In this document: in pieces, positions 10,101 through 20,023 of the stretch | How positions within the stretch are numbered: position 1 is the stretch's first letter | Layout of the letters: each line of letters begins with the position of its first letter | Assembly (NCBI RefSeq): GCF_000210295.1 | Contig: NC_026735.1 | Coordinates: 135,749-199,748, forward strand | Origin: Trypanosoma brucei gambiense DAL972 | Lineage: Eukaryota > Euglenozoa > Kinetoplastea > Trypanosomatida > Trypanosomatidae | Direction: 5' to 3' | DNA length: 64,000 bases | The notes under the pieces: generated by a model | Seen by the model: only the letters and a program-made list of their open reading frames with translations | What the model was told of the DNA's origin: nothing | Database searches by the model: none | Translations under genes and position numbers: made by a program

Positions 10101-13100
10101 ATATACCGCCAGTTCGAGGGATTAAGCTGTCGAAGCAGATGCTGCTGCGCCTGCGCACACCAACGGTGGGCGTCATGTCGATCGCCACGCCTCACACACT
10201 GTAGGGCATGATAAATGCCTTCGTCGACCGTAACAGTGGTCGGCAGCAACAAATCATGGAGTTTCCGCTGTTGCTGATAGCCATCTTCTTGTAGAAACCT
10301 CAAGTCCCACCGCCCACTCCGCCAGAGAGCACCGGCTAACGCAGCCCGCAACTGCATACACTCATTCTCATGTCTTTCTTCTTCCTCAGTTGCGTCCTGG
10401 ACTGGTTGTTGAATATGATCATTACTTCCTCTAACAACGCCAAAAAATGAGGTGTGAAACTTCCTCTTGAGAGCGGAAGCCAGTAGGTGCAGGGCGGTCC
10501 CCGGATCCCCAAGATGAAGCAGTGCGTTCGCCTTCTCAATCACAATACGTGCATCCGAAATGCTGGTCTGGTAATCACGGCTCGAGTTGTTGGAAACAGG
10601 GTGCTCCAGGCGGTCAAGCAAACATAGTACAGCCTGCCAGTTACCTCGGCTCTTCTCCTGCTCAATTCGACGCATGGGGTGTTGCAGAAGAAACGCCTCT
10701 TCCCATGGCGTTGTGTGTTCTTCAGCTGCGGCACCCGTTTGGGCGGGCATGGCTAACCTTGATGCTGCCCCCGTGCCGCCCACGGCGCTGGTGCTTGTTA
10801 GAGTGGGTTTGGAACTTGCGCTTGCTGAAGCAGGGAGGTCGTCATAGTTGCCCTCACGAAGACGCAGAGCCTCCTTCACATCCACAAGAATGGCATGAAC
10901 TGCAGACCGGAAATTGAAGAGACGTAGGGCTAACTCCGCCTGTGCCACATCGGCCCGCAACTGCCGCGGTCGACCATCGGAAGCCCCACGTCGGCACACA
11001 TCAGGATTAACAGACGGGAAGAGTACTGAGGTCTCCTTTTGCTTGTGTGCATCAGCGGATAAACCGCGCGTAGATGCAGCAGAAATATCAGCGACAGTGG
11101 ACGGAATTCCCTTTCGTCGACCAAGGAGTGACTCGCCGCTGAGCTCTGTGAATAGAACAGCCAAATGAGGTTCATGACAAGCCGCAGCGGCTGCGGCTAG
11201 GGTAAGTGGGTCAATGTCTGAAAGCCAATATGAATCCTTCATGTCATTTATCTCCGGTGGATCACCGTATTCACTACGCACGTACGGCGGGAATGTTATA
11301 CCTCCCGCCACCTCCGCAGCGCCACGCCCCTCCGGCAATGCAAATTGTCCGCGTTGATTGTAATCTGATGCGTCCGACCGTACACCGCGGCTTCGAACTG
11401 CTGTCATGATCACAGATCGGCAGATATTCAATGCGCGCAGGAATAGGCGGGTGGTATGTGGAAACTGTTGCGCTCGCTTGAATAGACACTCCTCCAGTCG
11501 ACCGGACCACGTAGCCCGCTCCTCGCGTTGTACTGAGGTCTCTTTCAGTAGTATAACATGAAGCAACGTTATGGGAAGGAATCCTTCAATAAACCACGTA
11601 AGACTGCTATTTCCCCCGGTGATGCCCTTTGGGGTGATTTGCACGGGCAGTAACATACAGTTCAGCACCGTGGAGATGGTGCCCAAACGCTCTTGCAGCT
11701 TGTATTGGCGGATGATTGCTATGAGAAACAAACGCAGAAAACGTGGTTCATCTTCATGCAGCTGGAGTGCGTCCCACACCAACGAACTTCTGAGGGAGTT
11801 AAGTTGTTCGACTGCCGCGTCAGTACGAACTGCGCTGATGTTTCGTGGAATGCTGCTCAGCTCCCGGCAAAATACCGCCAAATCCCCGAGACTGACAAAC
11901 GAGTTCGTCCACTCCAAGTGTTGATTCCCCCTGTTATGACGAGTCTGCCGCTGTTCCTCTCCGTCTTTTTCAAATAATTGTAGTGTCCGTCTAATGAGTG
12001 TGGCACTCCCTCCAACTTTTCGGCGTGACCTGACTGGTGCCTCATCCGCATCGTTGGCATCTGACAAAGTCTCCACTTTGACGGTAGCTCCTTCACTAAA
12101 TGGATCACCCTCATTTATGCTTTTGCCATCCTCTTTTTTGATGCTGGTGAGCCACCCACGAAGTGTAGTGGATGCAATGTGGGCATTACATGCATCGGCA
12201 TCGAATGAAAGTCGGTAGAGTTGCTCAAGGTGCTGACGGTAGACGTGATGTAGAGCCTCATCCAGTGAGCGTTGCTGCAACAGGCTGTGGATGTCTGCTG
12301 TCGGAGAAAATAATGACTCCACACAACTCTCGCATCCAGACTCGATGAAGCACCAGCAAATTGCACGAAGAAGATGAAACGCACTCAATTGAGCATCACG
12401 GTTTGTTGTCTGAAACACTGTGACAGGCGCCGCAACTGCCACTGGAGAGACACCTACAGCTACAGTGGACTGTGCAGATTGTCCAGCGGTATCAGAACAC
12501 ACCACTGTGAGCAAATGTTGCACTGCTCGACAACACGTGTTGTAGGCAACGCTGGCTGTTTTAATGGTGACATTTTCCGTGGAGTTGGGCACTCTCTGCG
12601 AACCCGCCCCGGAGAGCCGCAGCCGCTGTTGTTCGTTAAGTCTGTACAGGCGAATGAGTGCCACGAAAGCCTCCCTGTCACGATCCACAGCAGATGCGAC
12701 ATCATCATAAAAAGAGGAGGCTGGTGCTCCAGAGACGAGAATGACGTTCTCAAGTTGCGATAGCACACGCGCTACACGACGTGCCGGCCCCTTTGCGCTA
12801 ACCCCGGAGCTGTTGGCCATGTCTGCTTGGTCCTGTTGACGAACCTCGTCTTGCTGTTGTTCGACACCAATACTTTTTGACACGGCCACTTCCTCCTCTT
12901 CATTATCAACGTTTATGAACTCAACAGGTGTATCGGCACAACTGCCCTGCGACGCCCTCCGCGAGCGTTTCATGGCGTCCCATGTTGACGACACCACTCG
13001 CGACTCTTCTGTCAACGATGACATAATGGTGGAGATGAACGCTTCATCTGCTGCAGCTCCGATACAAACTGCCGAGGGTGCGGTTGCGGGCGTAGTGACA

Positions 13101-16100
13101 ACAACTGACCACACATGTAGCAGCACCTCGCATACCACAGGGCGTACATCCGGGCATGTCATTAGCATATTACCACACATCCGCAAAACTGTGTGCAACA
13201 TGTGAGGCACTTGTTGGAGCAAATCACGACTCCACCACTCCCCCACAATATCTCTGAACATCCGCACCAGAAGCAGACGACGCGCCCCACGGTTTAGGTC
13301 CTGTGTGAGACAGACGTACAGTCGCTGGAGTAACACATATGCATGGTCGCCACCGTCGTTTGAGAAGAATGCATGCACTGCTTGGTGATCAAACGCTGAA
13401 GGCGGGTGGGAACCACGCGATAGCTCTCGCATTTCTGTCATCGCCTGTTGTGTGTTCGAAGAGGCCACGTCACCTATTGACTCACAGAGCAACTTAACTG
13501 CCCAGTGAATCTGCTTAAGTTCGATGTACGGTGAGAGGGTGCCGACGAGATCTACAAAACGGCACAGAATACCATCAGCATTATAACGCATAAGTGAAGC
13601 AAAACGGTGGGAAAGTGCGCTTCGCAGCCACTCCAATGCCACTCGAGCAGCACATCCTGCTTCTTCCAACTTCGCGTCTTCGTCGGGTTCCTCGACACAT
13701 TTCCGGGTGTCTTTCAGCCCCATAAAGCTTTGGTGACCGCATCTGACACGCGCTCCAGTCAATTGTGACCATTCGACACCCATTCCACTCTTCTCGGATA
13801 AGGAGGCAAACAGGAGTAACCGTGCCACTACATCAGGGAAGTGTGCAACGATGCATTCGATAAGTAACTGCGGCGTGCACTCAGGATCAGGTTCTTGTCC
13901 AACCGCTTCGTCACCCTTCTCTCCCCCCTCAATTGGAGTTTTCTCTCGCTGTTGTTGTCGATGGTGGAAGATAGCTAACCGCCAGAGGAGGCTACTGGGC
14001 CGCATGAATACGGCACCTGCAGCCTCGTCCTCCACAGCTTCGCGTGCTTGAACGCTATTCGAACCACGGCTTGAGCAGCATAATAAAACGATCGGCAACA
14101 ACAACGGCATAAAAGCTGCCCAAAGCTGCGATATAGAGCTAAAGCCAAAGCACGTAATAGGCAATGCCTCTAGCGGGTGACCGAAGCTCCACAACCAATC
14201 AAATAAAAGCCGTTCACGGTGGTGGTGGCACAACTGTTGAGCACTCATCTTACTTCCCTCTCCAATCGCCAATTCTAATTCAGCTGCGTCACTTCCTAGC
14301 AGAGTACCTACATTGTCAGCGACGCCGCTGCCCCCTACCCTAAGTCGGGCGTACTCACCAATCAACTGGAGACATTCGAGAATCAAATCCTTATGCATGA
14401 AGCCGTGCGTGGCCCAACATTCCAGTAATTTGCACACAACTCGGGGCTCCATCAACGGCACCGCCCTTGCCGCCTCAGCTACCGCCCGTAGACTTGTCGC
14501 ACAGCTCATACCGCTCGTAGAGTTCATTCCCTCGCGAGCGCTGGCAATCATATCGCGCATCACAGCTCCGGCTCGATCGCTAAACCGGCTGAACAGAAAG
14601 CGAACCTGCAGAGCTGTGTGCTGCCGCACGGCATAAGGGGCATCGGGAGAGAAGAAGGAAAATATGTACCGACCGAGCTTTTCTGCAACTTGAGCGTCAC
14701 AGAGGAAAAGAAGACCATATATAGCTGATATGACGGCACACTGTCGTTGGGGAGTAAGAGGTGGGATGTCGCTCTGCGCAGAGTCGCTCACACGTTCAAC
14801 AAAGCGCTTCAGCATTTGCCCTTCCTCACACAGTAACTCTTTCTCCGGTTCGTCGACTCCGACACCCTTAGTCGATAACCGATACTCATTTTGCTGGCCT
14901 TCGCACCTTTCGGCGGAGTGAGCGGGCGCTATGGCATAACGAGCTGCTACCGTTGCAGTCCCCTTTGTGTGCAACGCATAGTAGCCGAATGTTGCGAATA
15001 TGCTTTCACACATGGAGTGGGCATAGCGGGCGAAGAGAGTTTCGAGCAGCGCAAGAAGTGCATTTCGCGCGTTCATATCTCCCCATAAACCACGCAGCAA
15101 CTGGAGCAGATACGCCAAACAGTCAACGGACGCCAGAACGAAGGGCACGAATGGGTGGGGTTTCAATATCGCCCGGGTATCTGCTCCCTCTTCAGCAGCG
15201 TCGTTGCGGCCAGAGATTCTGTCAAGAGGTAAAATGAGCTCATTCTTCACAAGAATGTCCACAATTACAGCTGTTACGTCCGAGGGGTCCACCAAAGGTT
15301 CAGCGGCGGCCAGCATCAAACGCTTGTGGCGCACCAGCGTTAGAAATTCACCCAGAACTCTGCAGCTGAGTCGCATGGTGGCCTGAACGATTATTGTGCT
15401 GTCTGTGGTCGTTATTTCCGTCTGTTTCCATGAAGCAAGTCGGGATATGCCTTCATTAAGCAGTCGACGGCATGTGGCACCGACAAACCTGAGAATAGTT
15501 TGGCGCGGTTCCCATAGTGCTAGAGACCGTGAAAGAAGCTCTGTGCCGACATCATGGAGTAGGAGCAGCAGCGCCCGAAGCACCGCACGAGCTTGCGTGA
15601 GCGAATCGCGAAGCAGACGGGTGGTGAGGTAATGACACAACCACATTACAGCGTAGTAGATTCGACCAGGGGGCGTGGGAAGACGTTGAAAAACCGAAGC
15701 AGGTTGTTCAAATAACTGCTGTGGTGTAAAATCCAGAAGCACACGAAGATCTTCCGACTCACTGTCGCCATTGTCACCACTATTAAGTCTGTCTGAGCAC
15801 CCTCCAGTCAGGTTGGCGTTGCCATCAGACTTTGCGCTTGCGACAACCCCTGCACCTGTGCACTCCCCCGGTTGCCGGCTACATTTTCCTTCAGGAAGGT
15901 GCCATATCCCAAGCCGGTATAAGCGCAGAATAAAATGAAGAACCTGAATGGAATGGATGCACAACTTGCGGTGAATCAGTGCCACGGTTTCTTCACACAT
16001 GCCTTGTTGTTGTTGGTACGCAGATGGTTCAGTGCCAACGATCCCAGCAGACGTGGTCGCAATTTTTGCACTGCACGCCATCTCAGTTACAGCACGAACA

Positions 16101-19100
16101 ACTTCAGCAGAAAGGGCTTCCATTACAGCGGCTGGTGTATCCCCAGGACGTAGTCGACTACCACCGACATCCAATACACTTCCCTCCGACGTGCCTTCAG
16201 GGTATTGCCCACAAATGTCATAGCCGCTGCAAACTCCAGTAGTTGAAGGTCCCTGCATGTCACGCAACACCTCTTCCCTGGAGAGCGATAAGAATTCATA
16301 TAGAAGAAGCCAGTGTCCACGAGCAGCCTCACAAACAGATGCAGGAAGCTGCTTCTCAGGCGTTGTAAAAGCTGAGCCAACAAGACGGCGCGAGTGGCCA
16401 AGTTTCTCTCTGATGCGCCGCAATGACGCAACGCTTCTTCCACCACCCATGTTATATAGAAAATTTGCGCTATCCGTTCCTGCTTCAGAAGCGGTGGTAA
16501 CCTTAACGCCCGATGTGGCAGTCGCCACGAGGGAGTGTTGACAACCCATCGTGCTCTCGGTGATAATAAGGCATAAGGACAACACATGATCCTCCGCTGA
16601 ACTCAGCACACTTTCAAACGCTTCGGCCGCTCTCGCAACAGCGGCAGGGGAGTCTGTTTCCTGTCTCCACACGAGACCATCATCATGCGGAAAGAAACAA
16701 ACACCGTGTGAAATGCCAGCTACAACAAAGGAGAGCACCGTCGAGAGCCGTAGAGATGCTGTAGGCAAATCCATCAGTTGGTCTCCGTGTAGCGACTGAG
16801 AGCACCCGTCACGAACTCGTTTCTTCATTGAAACCCGATGGGATGCGGTTATTTGAGCTGCCGTAGCTCCATAATGATGGTAGGCTGAGAGAAACTGCAT
16901 CATGGACTTAAACAACGACACCGGGATACCCGTTTTGATGGCGTTGTTTGTGGGTGCAAAGGCAGCGGAAGCGGAGGGACCTAACAGAGACGGTCCCGCT
17001 CCTGAGACGCCTGTTCGCCTTGCAGCTGAGAATGTTTCTCCAAGTGGCTGGTTAAGCGGTAATACACCTTCCACCCCTGATCCACTTATTCCCCCCGCCA
17101 TTGCTACCGGTCCCCCAAACCCCGTTGAAGGTGTCGACGGCAGCGCCCCCCCACCAACAACAGCATAAATTCGCGCAGTAATTGCACTGAAATGAACGGC
17201 AGAGTGCAGTCGCATGCGTTCTTCGGTCGTCACGAGAAATGGGCATTGACCAACCACCCCGCGTTCAAGCAAAAGTGACAACAAAGAGTACACCTGTTCC
17301 TTTGGGTGACTCTCTTCCTCTCGTTGTGCCGTTTCAGTGGGGAAGTAACGACGAATTAGCCATCGAAACAGTTCCTGCTGGCAAACAACGGAGGATCGTG
17401 GCCCCACTGCATGCAGCACTGCCAGCAGTAGCGACTCTAACTGTACGCCATAGTACGGAAAAATGGGGAGAATCCCTTGCTCCACTAAATAAGTGCACTG
17501 ATGCTCTGTAAAACCAAGCGTGGCGCACGGTTGGGCGAGGAGATGAAGCATAAAAAGTGAACTGTCCTTGATATTGTTCTGCACTGCCGGCGCGCCAATT
17601 GGACCACCGCTGCTTGTGGAACTTGAAGGCGTGTGCCCACCCGCGCCGAGGCCAAAACTCGCGGAGCCACAGCGGTGTAGGTTAGAGTCACTCAAAGCAC
17701 CTGTCACACTCCCTTGTAATGTCCTGCACGTTCTTACCGGCGTCTCTGCTGCATCACGGCCGCTTTCGAGGAAGAACAGCGAGCGAAACAACTGCAATAT
17801 AACGTTACTCGGGTGAACGGTGGATACGGGCTGTGGATCGTGGGAGAAGCCGACCTGATCAGAGACGTCAGTGATCCCTTCGTCTCCTTCACGTGGACGT
17901 TTTCTCCCTGTACTAACTCCATTATCATGGCTCTTATTGCTACCGGTGCTTTCGCTTCTATCACCCGATTTACCGCCACTGTCGCCACCGCTGTGCCTGC
18001 TGGTGCCGTCTCCACTACGTGATCCAGGGGAAGTAAATAGGAGCGCCAAATAGGCGTCGTGTGTGCTGCAGGCCAAATAAAGCACAATGGCCCCAAAGTC
18101 AAACAACGATGCAAGTGGTCTACATGGAAAATGTGATAATTCACGACGTGAAACGAAGTTGAATTCACTTCGTGGCACCGTGAATAGTTGCCGCATAAAA
18201 GGCAACACCGTTTCATGCAGTAATACCAGTGTCCGCGGGGGAGTAGACACGGAAAAGGGGGAAGCAGGTGCCTGTACTGCTGTTGGTGAGCAGATTGGGG
18301 ACGTTGTTGGTGGTGGTGACGCGGAAGAACTCTTGGCTTGTGACCGCAATAACGGCGCGTTGCTTTTTTCTTCCTTGTGATTGGATGCGTTGCCGGTGGT
18401 ACTGCAGGAGTTACTACCAAGAACATTTCCGTGGTGGTGTGCAGCACGCGGCCTATTTCGTTCAATGTCTGCTCGCACGTTTTGGCCTAATACTGCCGAA
18501 AAGGATGCACACACCTGCGTGGTCAAGAGGGTTAAGGCCTCCAATCGCCAGCCATCCCTTCGTGTTGTGGCATAAAAGAAGTGACACAGTGGTTTCAGGA
18601 GATCCAGCGGCACACCTGAGGTTAGTGGGTAGTCGTCGCGAGCTATTTTTATAAGTAAGTTTACAGCCACCAGGAGGTGTTCCTCCAACCGCAGTGCACA
18701 CGTGGGTCTCTGGTGGCGTCGCATGGTGATGTTCACGAGCTGCTGCATGACAAAGGGTAATGTGACTTTGCGGTTGTTTTCCGGTTTATCGACGGCCACG
18801 GCGGTGTCCTGGCTGGGCATAAATGCGCTAAGAAGATGCGGCGCCCGAAAGAGTTGAACGAGAACTGCAGCATACGTTGTTCCCTCCTCCACAGAAGGAG
18901 CTTGATCTCCATCATCATTCATCTCATGAGAAGTGGGTCCTCGGTTGCTTTTTTTGGAGTTGCCACAGCCGCCTGCTGGAGGCGCGCCACGGCCACGCAC
19001 CCACGTCCCCGTTCCTCCACCAGCATCACTTCCGTTTGCTTCATACACCGTTTTATCAATAAGGTCTAGCAGACGCACCGTCAACTTCGCTATGAGCTTC

Positions 19101-20023
19101 GGCAGCAGGTTTGATAGATACCCATCAAAGAGAAACAGATGTAACAAAAGTTGCGCGAATTCCTGACCACAGACTGGGGACAAAACCTCCGACTGTAAAA
19201 CCTCGAGCGCGCAACTCACAAATCCGTTGAGGGGAACGGCGTTCTTCCACAGAAGCGGCAATACTGCGTGGTTTGGAGGCACTGCCCAAATATGGTGAGA
19301 TGCCTCTCCCCAACCCTCACCACCTCCAACTGGTGCCACGTGCTGCGGTGCCGATTTGAAGGATGAAGATGTGAAATTGTCCCTCCCATCTCCTCCATGA
19401 TGATGTTTTGCCGTGTCGAAGCCGGATGACATGGAATGCGTATCACCGCCCCCACCACCCACGGAGCTGCTGCCCGTCCCAATAAGCATAGAGGAAAAGG
19501 AAGAGGAAGAGGAATGGGCAGCGGTTTGTTGTTGTTGTTGAACTACCGACGCAGGCAGGTTATGATGGACGGTCTCAATTAGCGCTCGCCATGGACGGGC
19601 GAAGTCGGTGCGCAGTTTTCTTCCTCTATTTTCTGAATAAGCGCTAGTTCCTGACTCGTCCTCAGCAATGTTCACACGGCCCAATGCCGCCATTTGCCGA
19701 CGCTTTGTTACCGCCTCGTTATACTGCTGGAGTGCAGGGCGAAGGACACTATTCATCACCACGAAAAGAATGTTGTTTGCCACATGTTGACCGAATAAAT
19801 CCTGAACACACATGCAACTCTGTTCCACCGTGTTGTCAAGGAACGTGCGAAGATCTTGCAGAAACTTGGGTGCCTCCCGTATAGTTGCCCCTTGAAGATC
19901 ATTGCAGATCGTTGTAAGGCTCCTCTTAAGTGCCTCCTTGTCTAATGAAATACTCCGCTGCGACACTGCCGGATGCCGTCCCCTAAACAATCCAAGCATT
20001 GAGGCATCTTGTGAGGCTGACAT
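7190..20023 (-). CDS. ATM: ATM/Tel1-family PI3K-related protein kinase
   Basis: A 4277-residue nuclear kinase that should signal DNA double-strand breaks by phosphorylating SQ/TQ sites. The first ATG of the frame is at 20023. About 3000 residues are helical-repeat solenoid broken by long Ser/Gly/Asn-rich insertions, followed by a FAT-like region and the PI3K-like kinase domain from about residue 3830. Catalytic 'GLGDRHANN' starts at residue 4085 and 'HIDLG' (DFG equivalent) is at about 4105. The following stretch through 'FRLTRNIVDGFG' matches ATM/Tel1 much better than ATR, TOR, SMG1 or DNA-PK. The C-terminus is a canonical FATC ending in 'FHGWSPWL'. A linker with eight glutamines (4186-4193) separates kinase and FATC. 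All catalytic motifs are intact. It is longer than human ATM (3056) or yeast Tel1 (~2790). Confidence 0.92.
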   Translation of the reverse strand: MSASQDASMLGLFRGRHPAVSQRSISLDKEALKRSLTTICNDLQGATIREAPKFLQDLRTFLDNTVEQSCMCVQDLFGQHVANNILFVVMNSVLRPALQQYNEAVTKRRQMAALGRVNIAEDESGTSAYSENRGRKLRTDFARPWRALIETVHHNLPASVVQQQQQTAAHSSSSSFSSMLIGTGSSSVGGGGGDTHSMSSGFDTAKHHHGGDGRDNFTSSSFKSAPQHVAPVGGGEGWGEASHHIWAVPPNHAVLPLLWKNAVPLNGFVSCALEVLQSEVLSPVCGQEFAQLLLHLFLFDGYLSNLLPKLIAKLTVRLLDLIDKTVYEANGSDAGGGTGTWVRGRGAPPAGGCGNSKKSNRGPTSHEMNDDGDQAPSVEEGTTYAAVLVQLFRAPHLLSAFMPSQDTAVAVDKPENNRKVTLPFVMQQLVNITMRRHQRPTCALRLEEHLLVAVNLLIKIARDDYPLTSGVPLDLLKPLCHFFYATTRRDGWRLEALTLLTTQVCASFSAVLGQNVRADIERNRPRAAHHHGNVLGSNSCSTTGNASNHKEEKSNAPLLRSQAKSSSASPPPTTSPICSPTAVQAPASPFSVSTPPRTLVLLHETVLPFMRQLFTVPRSEFNFVSRRELSHFPCRPLASLFDFGAIVLYLACSTHDAYLALLFTSPGSRSGDGTSRHSGGDSGGKSGDRSESTGSNKSHDNGVSTGRKRPREGDEGITDVSDQVGFSHDPQPVSTVHPSNVILQLFRSLFFLESGRDAAETPVRTCRTLQGSVTGALSDSNLHRCGSASFGLGAGGHTPSSSTSSGGPIGAPAVQNNIKDSSLFMLHLLAQPCATLGFTEHQCTYLVEQGILPIFPYYGVQLESLLLAVLHAVGPRSSVVCQQELFRWLIRRYFPTETAQREEESHPKEQVYSLLSLLLERGVVGQCPFLVTTEERMRLHSAVHFSAITARIYAVVGGGALPSTPSTGFGGPVAMAGGISGSGVEGVLPLNQPLGETFSAARRTGVSGAGPSLLGPSASAAFAPTNNAIKTGIPVSLFKSMMQFLSAYHHYGATAAQITASHRVSMKKRVRDGCSQSLHGDQLMDLPTASLRLSTVLSFVVAGISHGVCFFPHDDGLVWRQETDSPAAVARAAEAFESVLSSAEDHVLSLCLIITESTMGCQHSLVATATSGVKVTTASEAGTDSANFLYNMGGGRSVASLRRIREKLGHSRRLVGSAFTTPEKQLPASVCEAARGHWLLLYEFLSLSREEVLRDMQGPSTTGVCSGYDICGQYPEGTSEGSVLDVGGSRLRPGDTPAAVMEALSAEVVRAVTEMACSAKIATTSAGIVGTEPSAYQQQQGMCEETVALIHRKLCIHSIQVLHFILRLYRLGIWHLPEGKCSRQPGECTGAGVVASAKSDGNANLTGGCSDRLNSGDNGDSESEDLRVLLDFTPQQLFEQPASVFQRLPTPPGRIYYAVMWLCHYLTTRLLRDSLTQARAVLRALLLLLHDVGTELLSRSLALWEPRQTILRFVGATCRRLLNEGISRLASWKQTEITTTDSTIIVQATMRLSCRVLGEFLTLVRHKRLMLAAAEPLVDPSDVTAVIVDILVKNELILPLDRISGRNDAAEEGADTRAILKPHPFVPFVLASVDCLAYLLQLLRGLWGDMNARNALLALLETLFARYAHSMCESIFATFGYYALHTKGTATVAARYAIAPAHSAERCEGQQNEYRLSTKGVGVDEPEKELLCEEGQMLKRFVERVSDSAQSDIPPLTPQRQCAVISAIYGLLFLCDAQVAEKLGRYIFSFFSPDAPYAVRQHTALQVRFLFSRFSDRAGAVMRDMIASAREGMNSTSGMSCATSLRAVAEAARAVPLMEPRVVCKLLECWATHGFMHKDLILECLQLIGEYARLRVGGSGVADNVGTLLGSDAAELELAIGEGSKMSAQQLCHHHRERLLFDWLWSFGHPLEALPITCFGFSSISQLWAAFMPLLLPIVLLCCSSRGSNSVQAREAVEDEAAGAVFMRPSSLLWRLAIFHHRQQQREKTPIEGGEKGDEAVGQEPDPECTPQLLIECIVAHFPDVVARLLLFASLSEKSGMGVEWSQLTGARVRCGHQSFMGLKDTRKCVEEPDEDAKLEEAGCAARVALEWLRSALSHRFASLMRYNADGILCRFVDLVGTLSPYIELKQIHWAVKLLCESIGDVASSNTQQAMTEMRELSRGSHPPSAFDHQAVHAFFSNDGGDHAYVLLQRLYVCLTQDLNRGARRLLLVRMFRDIVGEWWSRDLLQQVPHMLHTVLRMCGNMLMTCPDVRPVVCEVLLHVWSVVVTTPATAPSAVCIGAAADEAFISTIMSSLTEESRVVSSTWDAMKRSRRASQGSCADTPVEFINVDNEEEEVAVSKSIGVEQQQDEVRQQDQADMANSSGVSAKGPARRVARVLSQLENVILVSGAPASSFYDDVASAVDRDREAFVALIRLYRLNEQQRLRLSGAGSQRVPNSTENVTIKTASVAYNTCCRAVQHLLTVVCSDTAGQSAQSTVAVGVSPVAVAAPVTVFQTTNRDAQLSAFHLLRAICWCFIESGCESCVESLFSPTADIHSLLQQRSLDEALHHVYRQHLEQLYRLSFDADACNAHIASTTLRGWLTSIKKEDGKSINEGDPFSEGATVKVETLSDANDADEAPVRSRRKVGGSATLIRRTLQLFEKDGEEQRQTRHNRGNQHLEWTNSFVSLGDLAVFCRELSSIPRNISAVRTDAAVEQLNSLRSSLVWDALQLHEDEPRFLRLFLIAIIRQYKLQERLGTISTVLNCMLLPVQITPKGITGGNSSLTWFIEGFLPITLLHVILLKETSVQREERATWSGRLEECLFKRAQQFPHTTRLFLRALNICRSVIMTAVRSRGVRSDASDYNQRGQFALPEGRGAAEVAGGITFPPYVRSEYGDPPEINDMKDSYWLSDIDPLTLAAAAAACHEPHLAVLFTELSGESLLGRRKGIPSTVADISAASTRGLSADAHKQKETSVLFPSVNPDVCRRGASDGRPRQLRADVAQAELALRLFNFRSAVHAILVDVKEALRLREGNYDDLPASASASSKPTLTSTSAVGGTGAASRLAMPAQTGAAAEEHTTPWEEAFLLQHPMRRIEQEKSRGNWQAVLCLLDRLEHPVSNNSSRDYQTSISDARIVIEKANALLHLGDPGTALHLLASALKRKFHTSFFGVVRGSNDHIQQPVQDATEEEERHENECMQLRAALAGALWRSGRWDLRFLQEDGYQQQRKLHDLLLPTTVTVDEGIYHALQCVRRGDRHDAHRWCAQAQQHLLRQLNPSNWRYIMLRAEALQQIEDCGKHEIRVGSARPPRWVGTSLAHVRLPYDELQLLDSVQQQLCVVCKQPQWWLTHLEVCSERALCSNKPLLVRQWVSSYAELSTVVDGGVGGGSVEAHGSNGPDCNLNPVLQAATSSCGLPASVLIALVHARAEFACGYPHRAIAILQNIAAPSPASPQVGASGDPQFSFLSPFAVGVPGLSFPKNPSLMPPVVLQLVAWVTEARLVPLSQIVRDPFFTRCAIDDRTGYCSLQLARLCHTLTRDIAERLRSYNYRTMQKSMESLIHTRTELQQKQEQLSKSGVSREEKNLLRRRISGLIAEHACDEREFVEEAESYALYRRSALNGYSRFLQLSGHDGDDNDILAVFGFVSLWLHQDESYVRKDTSPATDNVISKAISNTPLHKFLPLYSQLVAQLGTSLDNKNLETLVHRVATEQPLRAVWPLLALANGHVFGPGVGDTGGKGASSGGVVHVVDEEKVAIARRILTSLKEPSAQPWGKSKSTGSSKKTSSDAEDASAFECRRKFITDAESLSEAYIQLAFHRADAADNVECNIPKTFMLISDALQDLSIPPPTLTVPATNSALSASLLRHEQDEQRAQVPRVMKYKSTFRTPGGINVPKVLRCVLSDGRTVQQLLKSQDDLRQDSLIQQVFGLSNALFEKHPLTRQLHIYTYNVVPLAPTVGLIEWVDGTIPLDRYLNSSSSKNPTGAHERYFPTEITSKVCRARLNEASKTQKHAVLLSLYAEFSPALHYFFLEHFFTPQEWLQRREAYTRSVAASSMLGYILGLGDRHANNLLLHVGRAELVHIDLGFAFDQGKLLHVPELVPFRLTRNIVDGFGVQGTEGPFRHHCQAALQLLRGQKEFFTTILAACAHDPLSRWAVSIIPPQQQQQQQQNAQQDEQDSNGSGANSARQQGVGVHRKKPTYADAERVLSRVMEKIQGYESGELLSVRTHVQKLLQTAQNTELLAQMFHGWSPWL
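7445..7468 (-). repeat. CAG-type triplet repeat coding polyglutamine in ATM
   Basis: Eight consecutive Gln codons (mostly CAG on the coding strand) in the linker between kinase domain and FATC. Nearly pure triplet composition makes length variation likely. Confidence 0.9.

Noticed and set aside
17734..18465. 243-codon alternative frame on the minus strand within ATM
   Set aside because: It overlaps a low-complexity insertion of ATM in another frame, is rich in His/Arg/Pro/Cys, has no acceptor of its own and no recognisable domain.
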